Shown: positions 32,926 to 43,434 of the stretch, in pieces
Layout of the letters: each line of letters starts with the position of its first letter
How positions within the stretch are numbered: the stretch's first letter is position 1
Origin: Orientallactaga sibirica
Lineage: Eukaryota > Chordata > Mammalia > Rodentia > Dipodidae
Length of the DNA: 64,000 nt
Direction of reading: 5' to 3'
NCBI GenBank assembly: GCA_036365145.1
Contig: JAEOAD010000982.1
Span: forward strand, 8,644,001-8,708,000
Notes under the pieces: model-generated
Told to the model about the DNA's origin: nothing
The model's input: the letters and a program-made list of their open reading frames with translations, nothing else
The model's database searches: none
Position numbers and translations under genes: made by a program

Positions 32926-33320
32926 ATATTCAAATAATGAGGATTTAAGGCAGTCTGTGAAAATTCTTCAAGTTGTATGCTTAGGATTTGTGTCTATTTT
33001 TGCATGTGTGTTATAGCTCAACAAAACATTTACTTTAATCTATATTGGTTGGGAATGCTTTGGGCAATAAGAACTATCTGATGAACAGTGGTTTATACCA
33101 GAGGGACATGCACAATTTACTTAACAAAGAAATAGGTGGGCTCAGAGTTGATTTATCAACTCCTTGGTGTGCTGATGACCCAGGAGCTTCTTATTATTCT
33201 CTTGTGTGTTCTGGTAAGGTCTCCCCTTGTGGTCACTAGATCGCTCCCTAGCCTTGAGCCATCATATCTGTATATCTGTGAGCAGTAGAAGAGATCTTCT
33301 CACATATTTGTCTCCTCTTT
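32926..33320. other. single-copy sequence
   Basis: No feature recognised. Confidence 0.4.
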
Positions 33321-33321
33321 T

Positions 33322-33549
33322 GTTTAGAGAGAGAGCGAGAGCACAAGAGAGAGAAAGAGAGAATTGATACACCAGGGCTCCAGTGACTGAAATCAAACTC
33401 AGATGCTTGCGCCACCTAGTGGGTACGTGCTGCCTTGCGCTTGCCTCACCTTTGTGTGTCTGGCTTATGTGGGATCTGGAGAGAGATTGAACATGGGTCC
33501 TTAGGTTTCACAGGCAAGTGCCTTAACCACTAAACCATCTCTCCAGTCC
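33322..33549 (-). mobile_element. tSINE-III copy
   Basis: Form III body with GCGCCACCTAGTGGG (33409-33423). Its reverse complement CCCACTAGGTGGCGC fits the CTCF core. Head AACCATCTCTCCAGTCC at right. Confidence 0.92.
33409..33423 (-). promoter_or_regulatory. CTCF-core-like motif in tSINE-III
   Basis: Minus strand CCCACTAGGTGGCGC fits CCACYAGRKGGCRS, an independent variant of the site in the shorter SINE form. Confidence 0.5.
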
Positions 33550-34225
33550 TGTTTCTTCCTTTTTATGGCAAAGACCCCCAGAAGTCTTTCCTATTAGTCT
33601 CAGTCAGAATTAGGTAAAAATAGCCATATTTACATAAGGAAAACTGCAAAGGTGAATCTATGACTCTTCCAGCCTCTATGGGCTGTGATGGAGAAGGGAT
33701 AGGCAATATGCATGGAGTTCATGTGTTAACACTAAGAGAGGAAGGAGAGGAACCAAATGGAAAGCCTTCTTTGAGGTCAGTGGTGTTCAGCAGCTACTTT
33801 TCTCTCGATTAAAAAAAAAAAAAAAAAAAGGCCTCGTGTGGATCAATCCCTTTAAAGAAGGTATTGAATTGAGCTGATAGTGAAAACTATTTGTAGAAGC
33901 TGATTTGAATGTCTCTCCTATCAAATTAGAAGGATGGGCTCTTAACCAATGACTCAATTTGAATCTTTGAAAAATGGTCATTTTATTATCTCCCTTAATG
34001 GAGTATACATCAAATTTAGTGTGTCTCGCAGTCACCAGACTATATTTAGCAAGATGGTGCAACTTTTTCAGCCCTGTAATAATTCTTGTGCATTTTGAGT
34101 AGTTAAAATGCCTAAATGGGGTGTCATTCTGGTGGGAAGAGGAGTTTGTTAAGTGGTCTTGCCATCAACTTTGTGTCTGGGTGGCAATGAGTTTTCCTCT
34201 GTTCACATTGCCAAATCAATTCCTT
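33550..34225. other. single-copy sequence with A-run
   Basis: A-run at about 33811-33829. No repeat family recognised. Confidence 0.4.
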
Positions 34226-34240
34226 AAAAATGTATGTCTG

Positions 34241-34411
34241 GTCGGGCGTGGTGGCTCACGCCTTTAATCCCAGCACTTGGGAGGCAGAGGTGGGAGGATT
34301 GCCGTGAGTTCGAGGCCAGCCTGAGACTACATAGTGAATTCCAGGTCAGCCTGGACTAGAGTGAAACCCTACCTCGAAAAATCAACAACAACAAAAACAA
34401 AACAAAACAAA
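34241..34411 (+). mobile_element. B1 SINE
   Basis: Full-length GTCGGGCGTGGTGGCTCACG...ACCTCGAAAAATCAAC with a CAAAA-type tail. Target duplication AAAAATGTATGTCTG / AAAAAGTATGTCTG (34226-34240, 34412-34425). Low divergence. Confidence 0.95.
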
Positions 34412-34726
34412 AAAAAGTATGTCTGGGGAGGTACCCGTTTGTCCCTGCTGCATTCACATTACCTATCACCAGTGTCTGGTTGGTGAGGCTTTGTCTTTAA
34501 GTTTGTCAAGAGGAGATGTCAGTTCTGGAGAGATAGCTCAATGGGTAAAGTGCTTGCTTCACAAGCTTGAGCACCTCAGTTCAATCCCACGTAAACACCA
34601 GGAATGGTGGCACTGGGGAAGCTGAAGCAGGTGAAAATTCTCTGAGATTCATTGGCCAGCCAGTCTAGGCTAATTGGTGATCTCCAGGATAATGAGAGAC
34701 CCCTGCCTCAAAAACCGTGTGCCTGG

Positions 34727-34941
34727 GCTGGAGAGATGGCTTAGTGGTTAAGGTGCCTGCCGGCTAAGCCTAAAAACGTCAGTTCCAATCTCCAGGTCCC
34801 ATGTTTAGCCAGATGCGAAGGGATGCAAGGGTGCAATGCCGCACTTGGCCACAAGGGGGCACACGCATCTGGAGTTTGTTCTCAGCAGCTGAGAGGGTGC
34901 TGGTGTGCCCATTCTCTAGGTGTCTTCCCCTCTCTCTCTCT

Positions 34942-34984
<43 letters not shown>
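34727..34984 (+). mobile_element. tSINE-II copy with pure A42 tail
   Basis: Starts GGGCTGGAGAGATGGCTTAG, ends in 42 uninterrupted A residues (34943-34984). CTCF-like motif at 34846-34864. The uninterrupted tail suggests a recent insertion, although the body differs from other copies at several positions. Confidence 0.95.
34846..34864 (+). promoter_or_regulatory. CTCF-like motif in tSINE-II
   Basis: TGGCCACAAGGGGGCACAC, with a core change (GCAC for GCGC) relative to the 58.4 kb copy. Confidence 0.5.
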
Positions 34985-34986
<2 letters not shown>

Positions 34987-35095
34987 GCACCTGAGGAACA
35001 AAACCCAAGGTTCTCCTGTGGTCTCCACATGCACATACAGGCACATATACCCCTCCCACCTGCCACACACGCATACACACATACACACAAAGAAG

Positions 35096-35477
35096 GAGAT
35101 TCAAGAGACAGCTTTGAGTTCATTGAGTACAAATAGTTCCTTTAGGTAAGAAGGTTAACACTTAGGGTGAGGAGACTGGGGGAAATGATTCAGAAAAGGG
35201 ATGAGAAGAAATAAAAGGTACATGATCAAGAAAATGACCACTGTGGATGAGGGAAACTTGTTCTTACTGGGAAATTCTAGCAAACAGTGGAAAACACAAG
35301 CATTAGGGTTCTTCTACCTGTGGGTGGTAAACAGTTTAGCCAGTACTAGAAGAAGTCTTCTTCCAAATGGTGTCAATTCCTTGGCGTGTTTGGCTTTCTA
35401 CACAGGTGAGAAAAATCTGGTTTCAGTAGTGTAGGGTAGTCCTCAGAAGATTTTGACATTTGGAAGAGGTAAAGATT
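35096..35477. other. single-copy sequence
   Basis: No feature recognised. Confidence 0.4.
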
Positions 35478-35704
35478 AGGGACTGGAGAGATGACTTAGC
35501 AGTTAAGGCACTTGCCTGTGAAGCCTAAGAACCCAGGTTTGATTCCCCAGTACCCATGTAAGTCAGATGCACAAGGTGGCACATATGTCTGGAGTTTGTT
35601 TTTCAGTGGCTGGAGGCCCTGGAGCTTCCTTCCTCCCTCCCTCCCTCCCTCCCTCCCTCCCTTCCTTCCTTCCTTCCTTCCTTCCTTCCTTCCTCTTTTT
35701 CTCA

Positions 35705-35735
<31 letters not shown>

Positions 35736-35740
35736 ATATT
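35478..35740 (+). mobile_element. tSINE-I copy with expanded tail
   Basis: Head GGGACTGGAGAGATGACTTAG, B-box-like GGTTTGATTCC, CACAAGGTGGCACATATG body. The usual CT-rich part has become (CCCT)n then (CCTT)n (about 35626-35693), followed by (AAAT)n (about 35703-35738). Confidence 0.93.
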
Positions 35741-35924
35741 CTTTAGAAGGAATAAAATACTAGGCTTTGCAGGAACTTCTATGGTTTTCATGTGCTTCTG
35801 AAAGTTTATGTGCTAAAAGCTTAATCTCCAATGCAATAGTGTTGAGGGGCAGGACATTTAAGAACTCATTAGAGACCCAAGATCCATCAGTGCAAGAAAA
35901 GAAATGTGACTGCCTAGCATGAGA

Positions 35925-36390
35925 CAAGTCATCTCTATTACACCTGCCAGGGCTTAGGAGACATTACAGAGGCAGTGGTGGACTAAACATGAGTGCTGCT
36001 CTCACTGAAAACCTAATATCGTCCTCTAGGAAGATGGCAGTAGATGCTGAGGAGACTCAAAACTCACCAAAGCAGAAAATCAGAGGCTGCTGAGAGCTCA
36101 ACACTAAAGGAGACTTATAACACATCTGTCAAGACTCAGGGAACATTGTGGAAGAGGGGAGAGAAAAATACTAATAGCTACAAGGTGGGAAGGAGAATTT
36201 GGAGGCGTGGTCCCTGCCATAGAGACTGACTGATGTATTCATGCCCCCACAATGAATATGGATAATTCTACTGAGGAGGACACTCGGTGGAATGGGAGTG
36301 GGAGAGAGGGAACATGAAAGTATAAGACAATGGGAATGTGACAAATATGCAATGTATTCATACAGTAAAGTTCACTATGAATAAAAAATA
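35925..36390 (+). mobile_element. L1 3' UTR end
   Basis: Contains ACTCAGGGAACATTGTGGAAG, ATACTGAGGAGGACACTC-like text (CTACTGAGGAGGACACTCGG) and the terminal ACAGTAAAGTTCACTATGAA plus A-rich tail. Same tip as at 4.1-4.3 kb. Confidence 0.75.
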
Positions 36391-36871
36391 AGAAGTGATT
36401 AGGTCATGACAGTTATTATCTCATGAATAGATTGATGTAACTGTTGTGGGAGTGGGCTACTTAGAAAAGGGAGTTTTGCCCTCTCTCTTTTTTGCTTGTG
36501 TGCGTGTAACATGAGGTGAGGTGAGGTGTGGTGAGCTGGTGGTGGTAGGTGTATGGTATGGTACGCATGCCCTTCTAGAGCCCCATCAGTTCGCCTGCAG
36601 TGGGGTAAGGAGGTGGAGTGAGGAGGTGTCAATGGTTTACTGTGCCATGGCTCTTATATCCATTCTTGTTTGAATCAATCTCTTATCAGCACGTATGTCT
36701 CTTGGGCATTAAATAATCTTCCCACTTCTAGAAATAAGACTGTTCTCAGTTCCTGGTTCTGTTGCTATGTCCTTTAGATATTCTCTGAGACCTTTTGCTT
36801 AAAGTTGCCCATTCAACTGTTAGATGCAAGATACCATGTGATATAGCCAGCTCCTCCCATTTACAACACTT
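36391..36871. other. single-copy sequence
   Basis: Contains a short GTGAG/GGTAT-rich patch (about 36510-36560). Nothing else recognised. Confidence 0.4.
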
Positions 36872-36882
36872 CTAATGCTTTT

Positions 36883-37127
36883 GTACATTTTTTAATTCTT
36901 TTTTTTTTTTATTTTAGAGAGAGAGACACACAGACAGAGTTGGTGTGCCAGGGCCTCAGCCACTACAATTGAACTCCAGACACTTGGACCACCTAGTGGG
37001 CATGTGAAATCTTGCTTGCTGGCCTCACCTTTGTGCACCTGGCTTATGTGGGATCTGGAGAGTTCCACGTGGGTCCTTAGGCTTTGCAGGCAAGCTCCTT
37101 AACCACTAAGCCATCTCTCCAGCCCCG
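36883..37127 (-). mobile_element. tSINE-III copy
   Basis: Perfect 11-bp target duplication CTAATGCTTTT at 36872-36882 and 37128-37138. Body contains GACCACCTAGTGGGC (minus strand CCCACTAGGTGG). Confidence 0.95.
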
Positions 37128-37138
37128 CTAATGCTTTT

Positions 37139-37599
37139 TAAAAAGCAGTGGGGTGAAAACTTGTGAAACATAATGATCTCATGGGGGTACTGAAGAAATG
37201 CTGTAGGTGGGACTTGGCTTTGGGAAGAGGTCTGAGGTGAAATATTTGGCCAGCATTTCTTTGTTCAGGCACTTTGTACTCTCTGAGCAATGTAAACTGT
37301 TCTTTGAACCTCTCTGGGGGTTAGTAGGGCTACTTAGAGTCTTTGCTATGTCCGGGTCTTCCTTATTATGATCTTCTTATCTTCATCACTTGTTTTTTAA
37401 CCACTCTAGGCAGGATTTAGTTCTGGGTCAGAGACCAGAAGAATTAGACCAGAAACAAAGTGACTCTCATAATTTACAAAAGTGTTCACTTTGACCTCTC
37501 ACTGTTAAGTAGTTTTTGACATCTTTGTACCCAGTGGTCATGGCTGGATTTTCCAACTGAGAAAGAACTCTCCTGCAAGCTTCCCTTTATGTCTTTTGT
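37139..37599. other. single-copy sequence
   Basis: No feature recognised. Confidence 0.4.
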
Positions 37600-37990
37600 T
37601 TAAATTGGGGAATAAAATGCATACTGTGAAGCATAGAGATTTCAAGTGAACAGCTCAATGAATTATACCAAAGGGAGCATATCCATGTAACAACTACTCA
37701 TGTTAAGCTGTATGTTATAAGCACCAAGAAATCTACTTCATATCTGCCCCCTCATGACTGACCCAAAATAAAGCTACTCTTTTGCCACCAATTATTTTAA
37801 CCTACTTTTGAGCTTCATAGAAATGGGATCACAACACAGCATGTCCTTTTTTGTGTGTCTGACTTCTTTTGCTCAATATTATGTCTGGAATGTACATTCA
37901 TAGTTTTATGAATAGTTATCTTTTATCTTTCATTTCTATATAGCATTCAGTCATATGAATCAACTATAACTTTTTACCCATTGAGTCATT
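37600..37990 (-). mobile_element. old L1M-type 3' end
   Basis: ATGGGATCACAACACAGCATG, GTGTGTCTGACTTCTTTTGC, TCATTTCTATATAGCATTC and ACTTTTTACCCATTGAGTC follow the order of antisense L1M 3' sequence found across placental mammals. Confidence 0.65.
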
Positions 37991-38184
37991 CACAATGTCT
38001 TCTTAGTACTGAATTTTGGGAGGTCATTGTGATGGGATGGGATCACAATTACATTTAAATTTTTATTTCTTTTTATTGAGAATTTTCATACATGAACATA
38101 CTATACTTTAATCATAATCCCCGCCTGTTGCCTTCTTTTGTACCCCTTAGTCCAACCCATATTCTACTGAATCCCTTCTTTTTT

Positions 38185-38225
38185 AAAAAATTTCTTTATT
38201 TATTAGAGAGACAGGAGAAAGAGGC

Positions 38226-38291
<66 letters not shown>

Positions 38292-38436
38292 TGCCAGGGC
38301 CTCCAGCCACTGTAAACAAACTCCAGACACATGTGCCACCTTGTGCATCTGGCTTATGTGGGTACTGGGGAATTGAACCTGGGTCCTTAGGCTTCACAGA
38401 CAAGTGCCTTAACCACTAAGCAATCTCTCCAGTCCC
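38185..38436 (-). mobile_element. tSINE-I copy with (GA)n
   Basis: Long GA-rich tract (about 38214-38289) in the 3' part, head AAGCAATCTCTCCAGTCCC. Flanks AATCCCTTCTTTTTT and GAGCCCCTTCTTTTTA. Confidence 0.92.
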
Positions 38437-38452
38437 GAGCCCCTTCTTTTTA

Positions 38453-38657
38453 TTTATTTACTTATTATTTTTTATGTATTTGAGAGAGGGGAGAGAGAGA
38501 GAATGGGCTCTCAGGGCCTCTAGCCACTGCAAATGAACTCTAGACGCATGTACTACCATGTGCATCTGGCTTACGTGAGTACTGGAGAATTGAACCTGGG
38601 TCCTTAGGCTTTGCTTTGCAGGCAAACACCCTAACTGCTAAGCCATCTATCCAGCCC
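38453..38657 (-). mobile_element. tSINE-I copy
   Basis: Second insertion in the same orientation at the same CCCTTCTTTTT site. Right flank GGAGCCCTTCTTCTTTTT. Head AGCCATCTATCCAGCCC. Confidence 0.92.
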
Positions 38658-38884
38658 TGGAGCCCTTCTTCTTTTTAATTAGTCCCCTTTTAATTTTGAC
38701 GTCTCTCTTTTTCCCTCCTCCCTCATCCATGTTGAAATATTGATGGAGTCAATCTTGCACAGACTTTGTAGAAGTAACAACAGCCTACAACTCTGATGAG
38801 GTCATGAATGAAATGGTCGCTCCATGTCTGGACAATAGTGTTCCAAAGTATTCCTTTCCACCTTTTGGTTCTCGTTCACCATGA

Positions 38885-38985
38885 GTGGCCATGGTGGCAT
38901 AAGTGTATGATCCCAGCACTCTGGGCTGAGACAAGAGGACAAATAACAATATCCTATCTCATAAAAACAAAGCAACAACAAAAAT
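38885..38985 (+). mobile_element. degenerate B1 fragment
   Basis: GTGGCCATGGTGGCATAAGTG, ATGATCCCAGCACTCTGGGC and an A-rich CAACAACAAAAATA end. Confidence 0.6.
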
Positions 38986-39044
38986 ATTCACCAGAATATT
39001 GGCAGAGACCAATCAGGCTTATTAATTTAGGTAGCCCGTGTATA

Positions 39045-39215
39045 TAGATTATTATGTATAAAACATTGATGTGTGTACTTTATAAATATGGACTCATTTC
39101 AGATTCATACCAACATTACAAAGTAGTTCACTATTATGCCCATTAAACAGATGCAGAAATTTGGTTGGATTGTGGTGATGTCACTTGCTTATTAGCCAAT
39201 ATGTAGAAGAGAGAT
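39045..39215 (-). mobile_element. MIR
   Basis: ATACCAACATTACAAAGTAG, CTATTATGCCCATTAAACAG, ATGCAGAAATTTGG and TCACTTGCTTATTAGC follow minus-strand MIR order. Confidence 0.65.
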
Positions 39216-39351
39216 GTTCTGGTCAAGAGGATGTCCTTAGATTACGTCCCCTTCCTTGTGCCCTCTATATATTTTTATTCCAGCACACAGTACCCTCTAT
39301 TATATGCCTATCTTCTGCCCTTATAGACGGGGACCTTGAAGCATCCATGTC

Positions 39352-39601
39352 TTTTTTTTTTTTTTTTTTTTTTTTTGGAGAGAGACAGAGGGAGAGGGAG
39401 AGGAAGACAGATAGAGATGGGCACGCCAGCAGCCTCTTAGCTGCCACGAACGAAATCCAGATGTGTTCGCCCCCTTGTGGTCAAGTGCGGCATTGCGCCC
39501 TTGCATCACTGCATCTGGCTAAACGTGAGACCTGGAGATTGGATCCAGCATTCTTAGGCTTAGCAGGCAGGCTCCTTAACCACTAAGCCATCTCTCCAGC
39601 C
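39352..39601 (-). mobile_element. tSINE-II copy
   Basis: T25 run, GA-rich part, GC-rich insert and head AAGCCATCTCTCCAGCCC. CTCF-like motif at 39465-39483. An open frame of 133 codons runs across it but is only MIR plus SINE sequence. Confidence 0.93.
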
Positions 39602-39649
39602 CTCAATTTTATATTTTTGTAAGCACATTTCAAGAAGTAAAAAAAAAAT

Positions 39650-39835
39650 GATTTTTATTTATTCTAAATGTTGCCATTTCAATATGTGATCAATGTAAGA
39701 ATTGTTATTGGAATATTTTAGATTCTGTTTTACTAAGTTTTCAAAACCTTACACACCTTACCTCAGACAGGCCACATGTCAAGGGCACAAGAGCCCCACG
39801 TAGTTAGTAGCTCCTGTATTGGATAGTGCACATTT
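39650..39835. mobile_element. MER5A-like hAT fragment
   Basis: TTTCAATATGTGATCAATG, AAGAATTGTTATTGGAATATTTTAG and CCTGTATTGGATAGTGCAC match the internal part and right end of the element at 55.9-56.3 kb. Confidence 0.75.
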
Positions 39836-39837
39836 AG

Positions 39838-40002
39838 AGCCTTATTATTCAAGGTGTGGTCTTTGGACCAGCAGTAGTCTATCAACAATAAGTTTGCTAG
39901 AAATGCAGAATCTTGGGGCCCACCCCAACCCTATTGAATCAAACTCTGCCTTTTAATGAGCTCCTGGGGTGATTTGTTTGCACATCAAAGTTTGAGAAGC
40001 CA
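39838..40002. mobile_element. MER5B-like hAT element
   Basis: CAAGGTGTGGTCTTTGGACC, AGAAATGCAGAATCTTGGGG and CAAAGTTTGAGAAGC correspond to the ends and middle of a short mammalian hAT element. The exact family name is unverified. Confidence 0.65.
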
Positions 40003-41184
40003 GCCTAGTGATCCAGTGCATTAATAGGGCATTTTCTAATGAATGGCAGATAATAGCTCCCTAACCCTGAAATCACAGCCACAGTGTCTCTCATTAACTT
40101 CATTTGTTAACTTCCCTCCTTCTCTATTCTCTCCCTCACTTCCTTCCTTCCTCTCTTGCTTCCTTCCCTACACTGGTTCCCACATTAAAAAGACTTTATT
40201 TCAATCAATACTGCTGCTCGTCCTAAATGGCAGTGCCAAGCTATTAAATTCTGCCAGCTCATCCTTTGTGAATGAAGGGAAGTGGATTCAGCCGCAGCCC
40301 TATCTTTCTGTCATTATCCTGTATTAAATGTCCTTCAATTAGTATGTGCTGCCAGTCCCCTGCAAGATCCCCTGCTGGTTTATGTCACTTCGGCATTAAC
40401 CTCATTGGTTACCAAACATCCCTATTATTAAGCCATTAGAAGCTCTGCTTATTCACCTGGCAGCCCTGTAGTTTGCTTTCTCCTCTCCTGGACCATTTCC
40501 CCACAAGGATTTTTTAGTGATTCGCTTGATATCCATGTTCTCTTTTATCCTGCAGGAATTCATTTCCTCTTGCAGCCTTATTGTCTTTCCCTTCTTTTCT
40601 CTTTTTCTGCCTTGCTCTTCTTCTCTCCCTACAGTGTGTGTTGCCTTTCTGAAAATTTTTAATACCACTTGCTCTCCCCGGGAGAAGTAATTACTTGGTT
40701 GAGAACAGGTTGGTTATAGCTGCATGCGCACTCACCAAGCTGGAGCCTCATCAGCAAGGCTGTTTCCAGCCCCTGCTGGCTCAGGCAGCATTTGGCAAGT
40801 GATGGCTTTCCAACCCCATCCAATTGTTTCTGCCAGTTTGAAGAAATTGCAAATCCGGTTGCAATATTGGCAATTTGAAGGTGGAGACTGCATAGGGTTA
40901 TTCGGTCATATTTTGAAAATCTTTTTTTTTTTATATTGTCCACCTTACTTGTTTCTTTTTTTAATCAATGAGGTATAACTGTAGCCCCGTGTGTGACATT
41001 ACACCTGCAGTTTTAGTGCCAAAATTCAGGGTGAGGTTCGAGATACTCCACCTGCAGGAATGTGTTTGATCTTCAAGTTGACATTTTACCGAGGAAGCTG
41101 TCCTTGGATGCTGCCTGGAACAGGACTCTGTTGCCTCAAATCTACCAAACTTTTGTTTATATATGAGCAAGAAATGAAGAATAT
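40003..41184. other. single-copy stretch, possible conserved non-coding sequence
   Basis: About 1.2 kb with no repeat recognised apart from CT-rich runs near 40112-40170. Parts (about 40200-40450 and 40720-40920) have balanced composition unlike their surroundings. No coding frame of interest. Confidence 0.4.
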
Positions 41185-41189
41185 ATTTT

Positions 41190-41675
41190 TTGTGTGTGTG
41201 TGCATGCATGTTTGTATGTATGTTGGTGTCTGTGTGTGCAACTGCATGTGCAGACTGGATACTTCAGGAGCGTCTTTTCTTTCTTTCTTTTTTTTTTTTT
41301 TTGGATTTTCGAGGTAGGGTCTCACTCTGGTCCAGGTTGACCTGGAATTAACTATGTAGTCTCAGGGGGGCCTTGAACTCACGGTGATCCTCCTACCTCT
41401 GCCTCCCAAGTGCTGGGATTAAAGGCGTGTGCCACCACGCCCGGCTCAGGAGCGTCTTTTCTGAGACAGTGTCTTTCATTGGCCTGGAGCTCACCAATTA
41501 GGCTAAATTGTCTGGCTAAGGAGCCCCAAGGATCTGCCTGTGTCGGCCTGCTCAGCTTCTGGTATTACAGGTGTGTGCCATTATGCCTGGCAGTTTTGTG
41601 TCATTTCTGGGGATCAAACTCTCATCCTACGTTTGAAAGTCAAGCATAATTTATTAAGAAATCTCTCCATCCCAG
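41190..41675 (-). mobile_element. B4 SINE hosting a B1
   Basis: TG-rich tail at 41191-41250; after the B1, GAGACAGTGTCTTTCATTGG, CTTCTGGTATTACAGG and a poorly kept head. Confidence 0.78.
41281..41446 (-). mobile_element. B1 SINE, perfect TSD
   Basis: Full-length minus-strand B1 ending CACCACGCCCGGCT. Exact 16-bp target duplication CAGGAGCGTCTTTTCT (41265-41280 and 41447-41462). Confidence 0.97.
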
Positions 41676-42193
41676 GTTTTACATTTTGTCATTCAAAAGA
41701 AAAACAAATATTTTTGAGATATGTAAAAACTATATGAGATTCACATTTCTGTGTCCATAAATAGATTTTTTGGCATGTGTGGATGCATTTGTGTGTTTGG
41801 GGGGTGTTGCAGACAGCTTCAGGTTCGCTGAGATGAACTTCCAGACCAGGCACAGTTATGGAGGAAGGGATATTATTTATTGAAGCTTACAGATCCAGGG
41901 GAAGTTCCATAATGGCAAGAGAAGCAGCCTGCTCTTCACAGGACCAGGCAAGAGAGCAAAAGCCAACCAGCCACCACAGCACACAGAGCAAAACTACAGC
42001 CAAAAGGTCACACAGCACACTTCAGGAACTCCTGCTAGGCACATTTGCATATCTTTACAATGGACTCTCAAACCATCACCACATCTTAAGACCAGCCCCC
42101 AGTGACATTGCCTCTAGCAAGGTGATTGCAGATGCAAACTATAAAATAATAAAACACTGAATATATTGGGGGACATATATTCAAACTACCACA

Positions 42194-42210
42194 TTCCGCC
42201 CCTGGCCCCC
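42194..42210 (-). other. polypurine tract of the provirus
   Basis: Minus strand GGGGGCCAGGGGCGGAA, adjoining the 3' LTR start TGTGGTAG. It has the position and purine composition expected for plus-strand priming. Confidence 0.85.
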
Positions 42211-43101
42211 AATATATTTAGCTCCTGGCCCCCAATAGATTTATAACTATCACACATTGTAAATTGTACTCAGTCCAATTTCAAAGGTTCTCACAGTCTT
42301 GATCAACTTAAGATAGTGAGTCCTGTAAAATCAAACAAGTTAAATACTTTCAACATGTAAAGGCACAGAGTAAACATTTTAATTGGTATAAGGCATAGCA
42401 AGGAGAGACTAGAATAATGCAAACTTAACCACCATCAGCAGTCATCAAACTTCTGCAGTTCAAGTTCAATATAACCATAGACTGACAGTCTCCAGGTTTT
42501 CCAATTACGCCCCTCCAGCTGGGCAGAGTAGCCAGGGAAAACTTTCATCCCATGCCAACACTGCACTCTATGGTAGCCCTTTTGCACAGTCCTGGTATAT
42601 CCAAAACATCTTCAGGTCTCCATGCAAACCACGGTCCATCTTGCAAAGGCTCTTCCAGCCTATTCCTGAGGGTCTTCATGCCCTGCCTCATGCCGCATCT
42701 CAGCAGCGGCTCCTGGAACCGTGTGCAACTCATGACCACTCCATGCATTTTTCATGCTTCCAAAACTAATACCAGGTGTGCAGGACACAGCCATATTCTT
42801 AATCCAGGGACAAAATAAACCATAGCCTTGAAAAGCAGGTTCCTTCTCCAGTCAGCTCTTTCCAAGAATTTGCATTTTTAACAGTCTTTCCTCAGGCATC
42901 CTCTCCATTGTTTTAATGTAAATGCAGTCGGGCCACCTTCCTTCCACCTTCCTTAAGATTGCTAATGTGTTGACAATAGCACCTAAACCAGCCTCAATGC
43001 CTCTAATTTTATCTTGCTTCAGATTTTCCAACTTAAAATCTTAAAATCTCAGTCCGGTATCTTTAGCCAAGCACATCAGTCCATTACAAATTTAACCTTG
43101 A

Positions 43102-43434
43102 TCAAACTTTCTGGGCCTGGATAGCGGAACGTAGCCATCCCTTATGCCAGTAGCCCAGTTCCAACAAAGTCCTCTGCAGTCTTTTCTTCCCCTTAGAAAG
43201 CTCATAAGCCAAGCCTCGAAGTTCAATACTGTCTGCACTTAGCATTCTCAAACTCTCATCAGAATAGTCCATAAAACTTAGCTTACCACTCCAGAAGGCA
43301 TCTTCAGTTGCAAGCACCAAGTCCATGCCCATTCCTCCAAAACAAAGGTTCCAAAAGACGAATATCCACACTGTCTGGTTCATCTCACCCCACTCCTGGT
43401 ACCACTTTACTGTTGCAGACAGCTTCAGGTTCAC
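43102..43434 (-). CDS. short open frame in provirus leader (110 codons), coding status unknown
   Basis: Opens just inside the LTR edge, reads through the primer-binding site and into the internal region. The product is about 110 residues, rich in W in its N-terminal third, with no signal peptide, CCHC knuckle or protease motif visible. It resembles no protein I recognise. In the eroded copy at 10.7-12.4 kb the same region is broken by deletions. It may be a remnant of a gag-like leader or chance. Because it starts in the LTR and spans the primer site, I regard true translation as unlikely but testable. Confidence 0.2.
   Translation of the reverse strand: MNLKLSATVKWYQEWGEMNQTVWIFVFWNLCFGGMGMDLVLATEDAFWSGKLSFMDYSDESLRMLSADSIELRGLAYELSKGKKRLQRTLLELGYWHKGWLRSAIQAQKV
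43388..43404 (-). other. tRNA-Leu-type primer-binding site
   Basis: Minus strand TGGTACCAGGAGTGGGG, complementary over 17 nt to the 3' end (with CCA) of tRNA-Leu(UAA) as I recall it, 6 nt from the LTR edge. Leu-type priming fits class III (ERVL) elements. Confidence 0.85.

Larger units (their letters stand above)
34516..35095 (+). mobile_element. B4 SINE hosting a tSINE-II
   Basis: Head AGTTCTGGAGAGATAGCTC at the left, B1-like part CATTGGCCAGCCAGTCTAGG, interruption, then GTTCTCCTGTGGTCTCCACATG and a CA-rich tail after 34985. Confidence 0.82.
38055..38860 (-). mobile_element. L1 3' end split by two tSINE-I copies (probable)
   Basis: TTTTTATTGAGAATTTTC and CCTTAGTCCAACCCATATTC before the SINEs; TTTTTCCCTCCTCCCTCATC and GTTCCAAAGTATTCC after them. 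The pyrimidine-rich minus-strand L1 tip pattern is present but divergent. Confidence 0.5.

Noticed and set aside
39185..39586. 133-codon open frame
   Set aside because: It is composed of MIR, a T-run and a tSINE-II. The reading frame follows SINE sequence.
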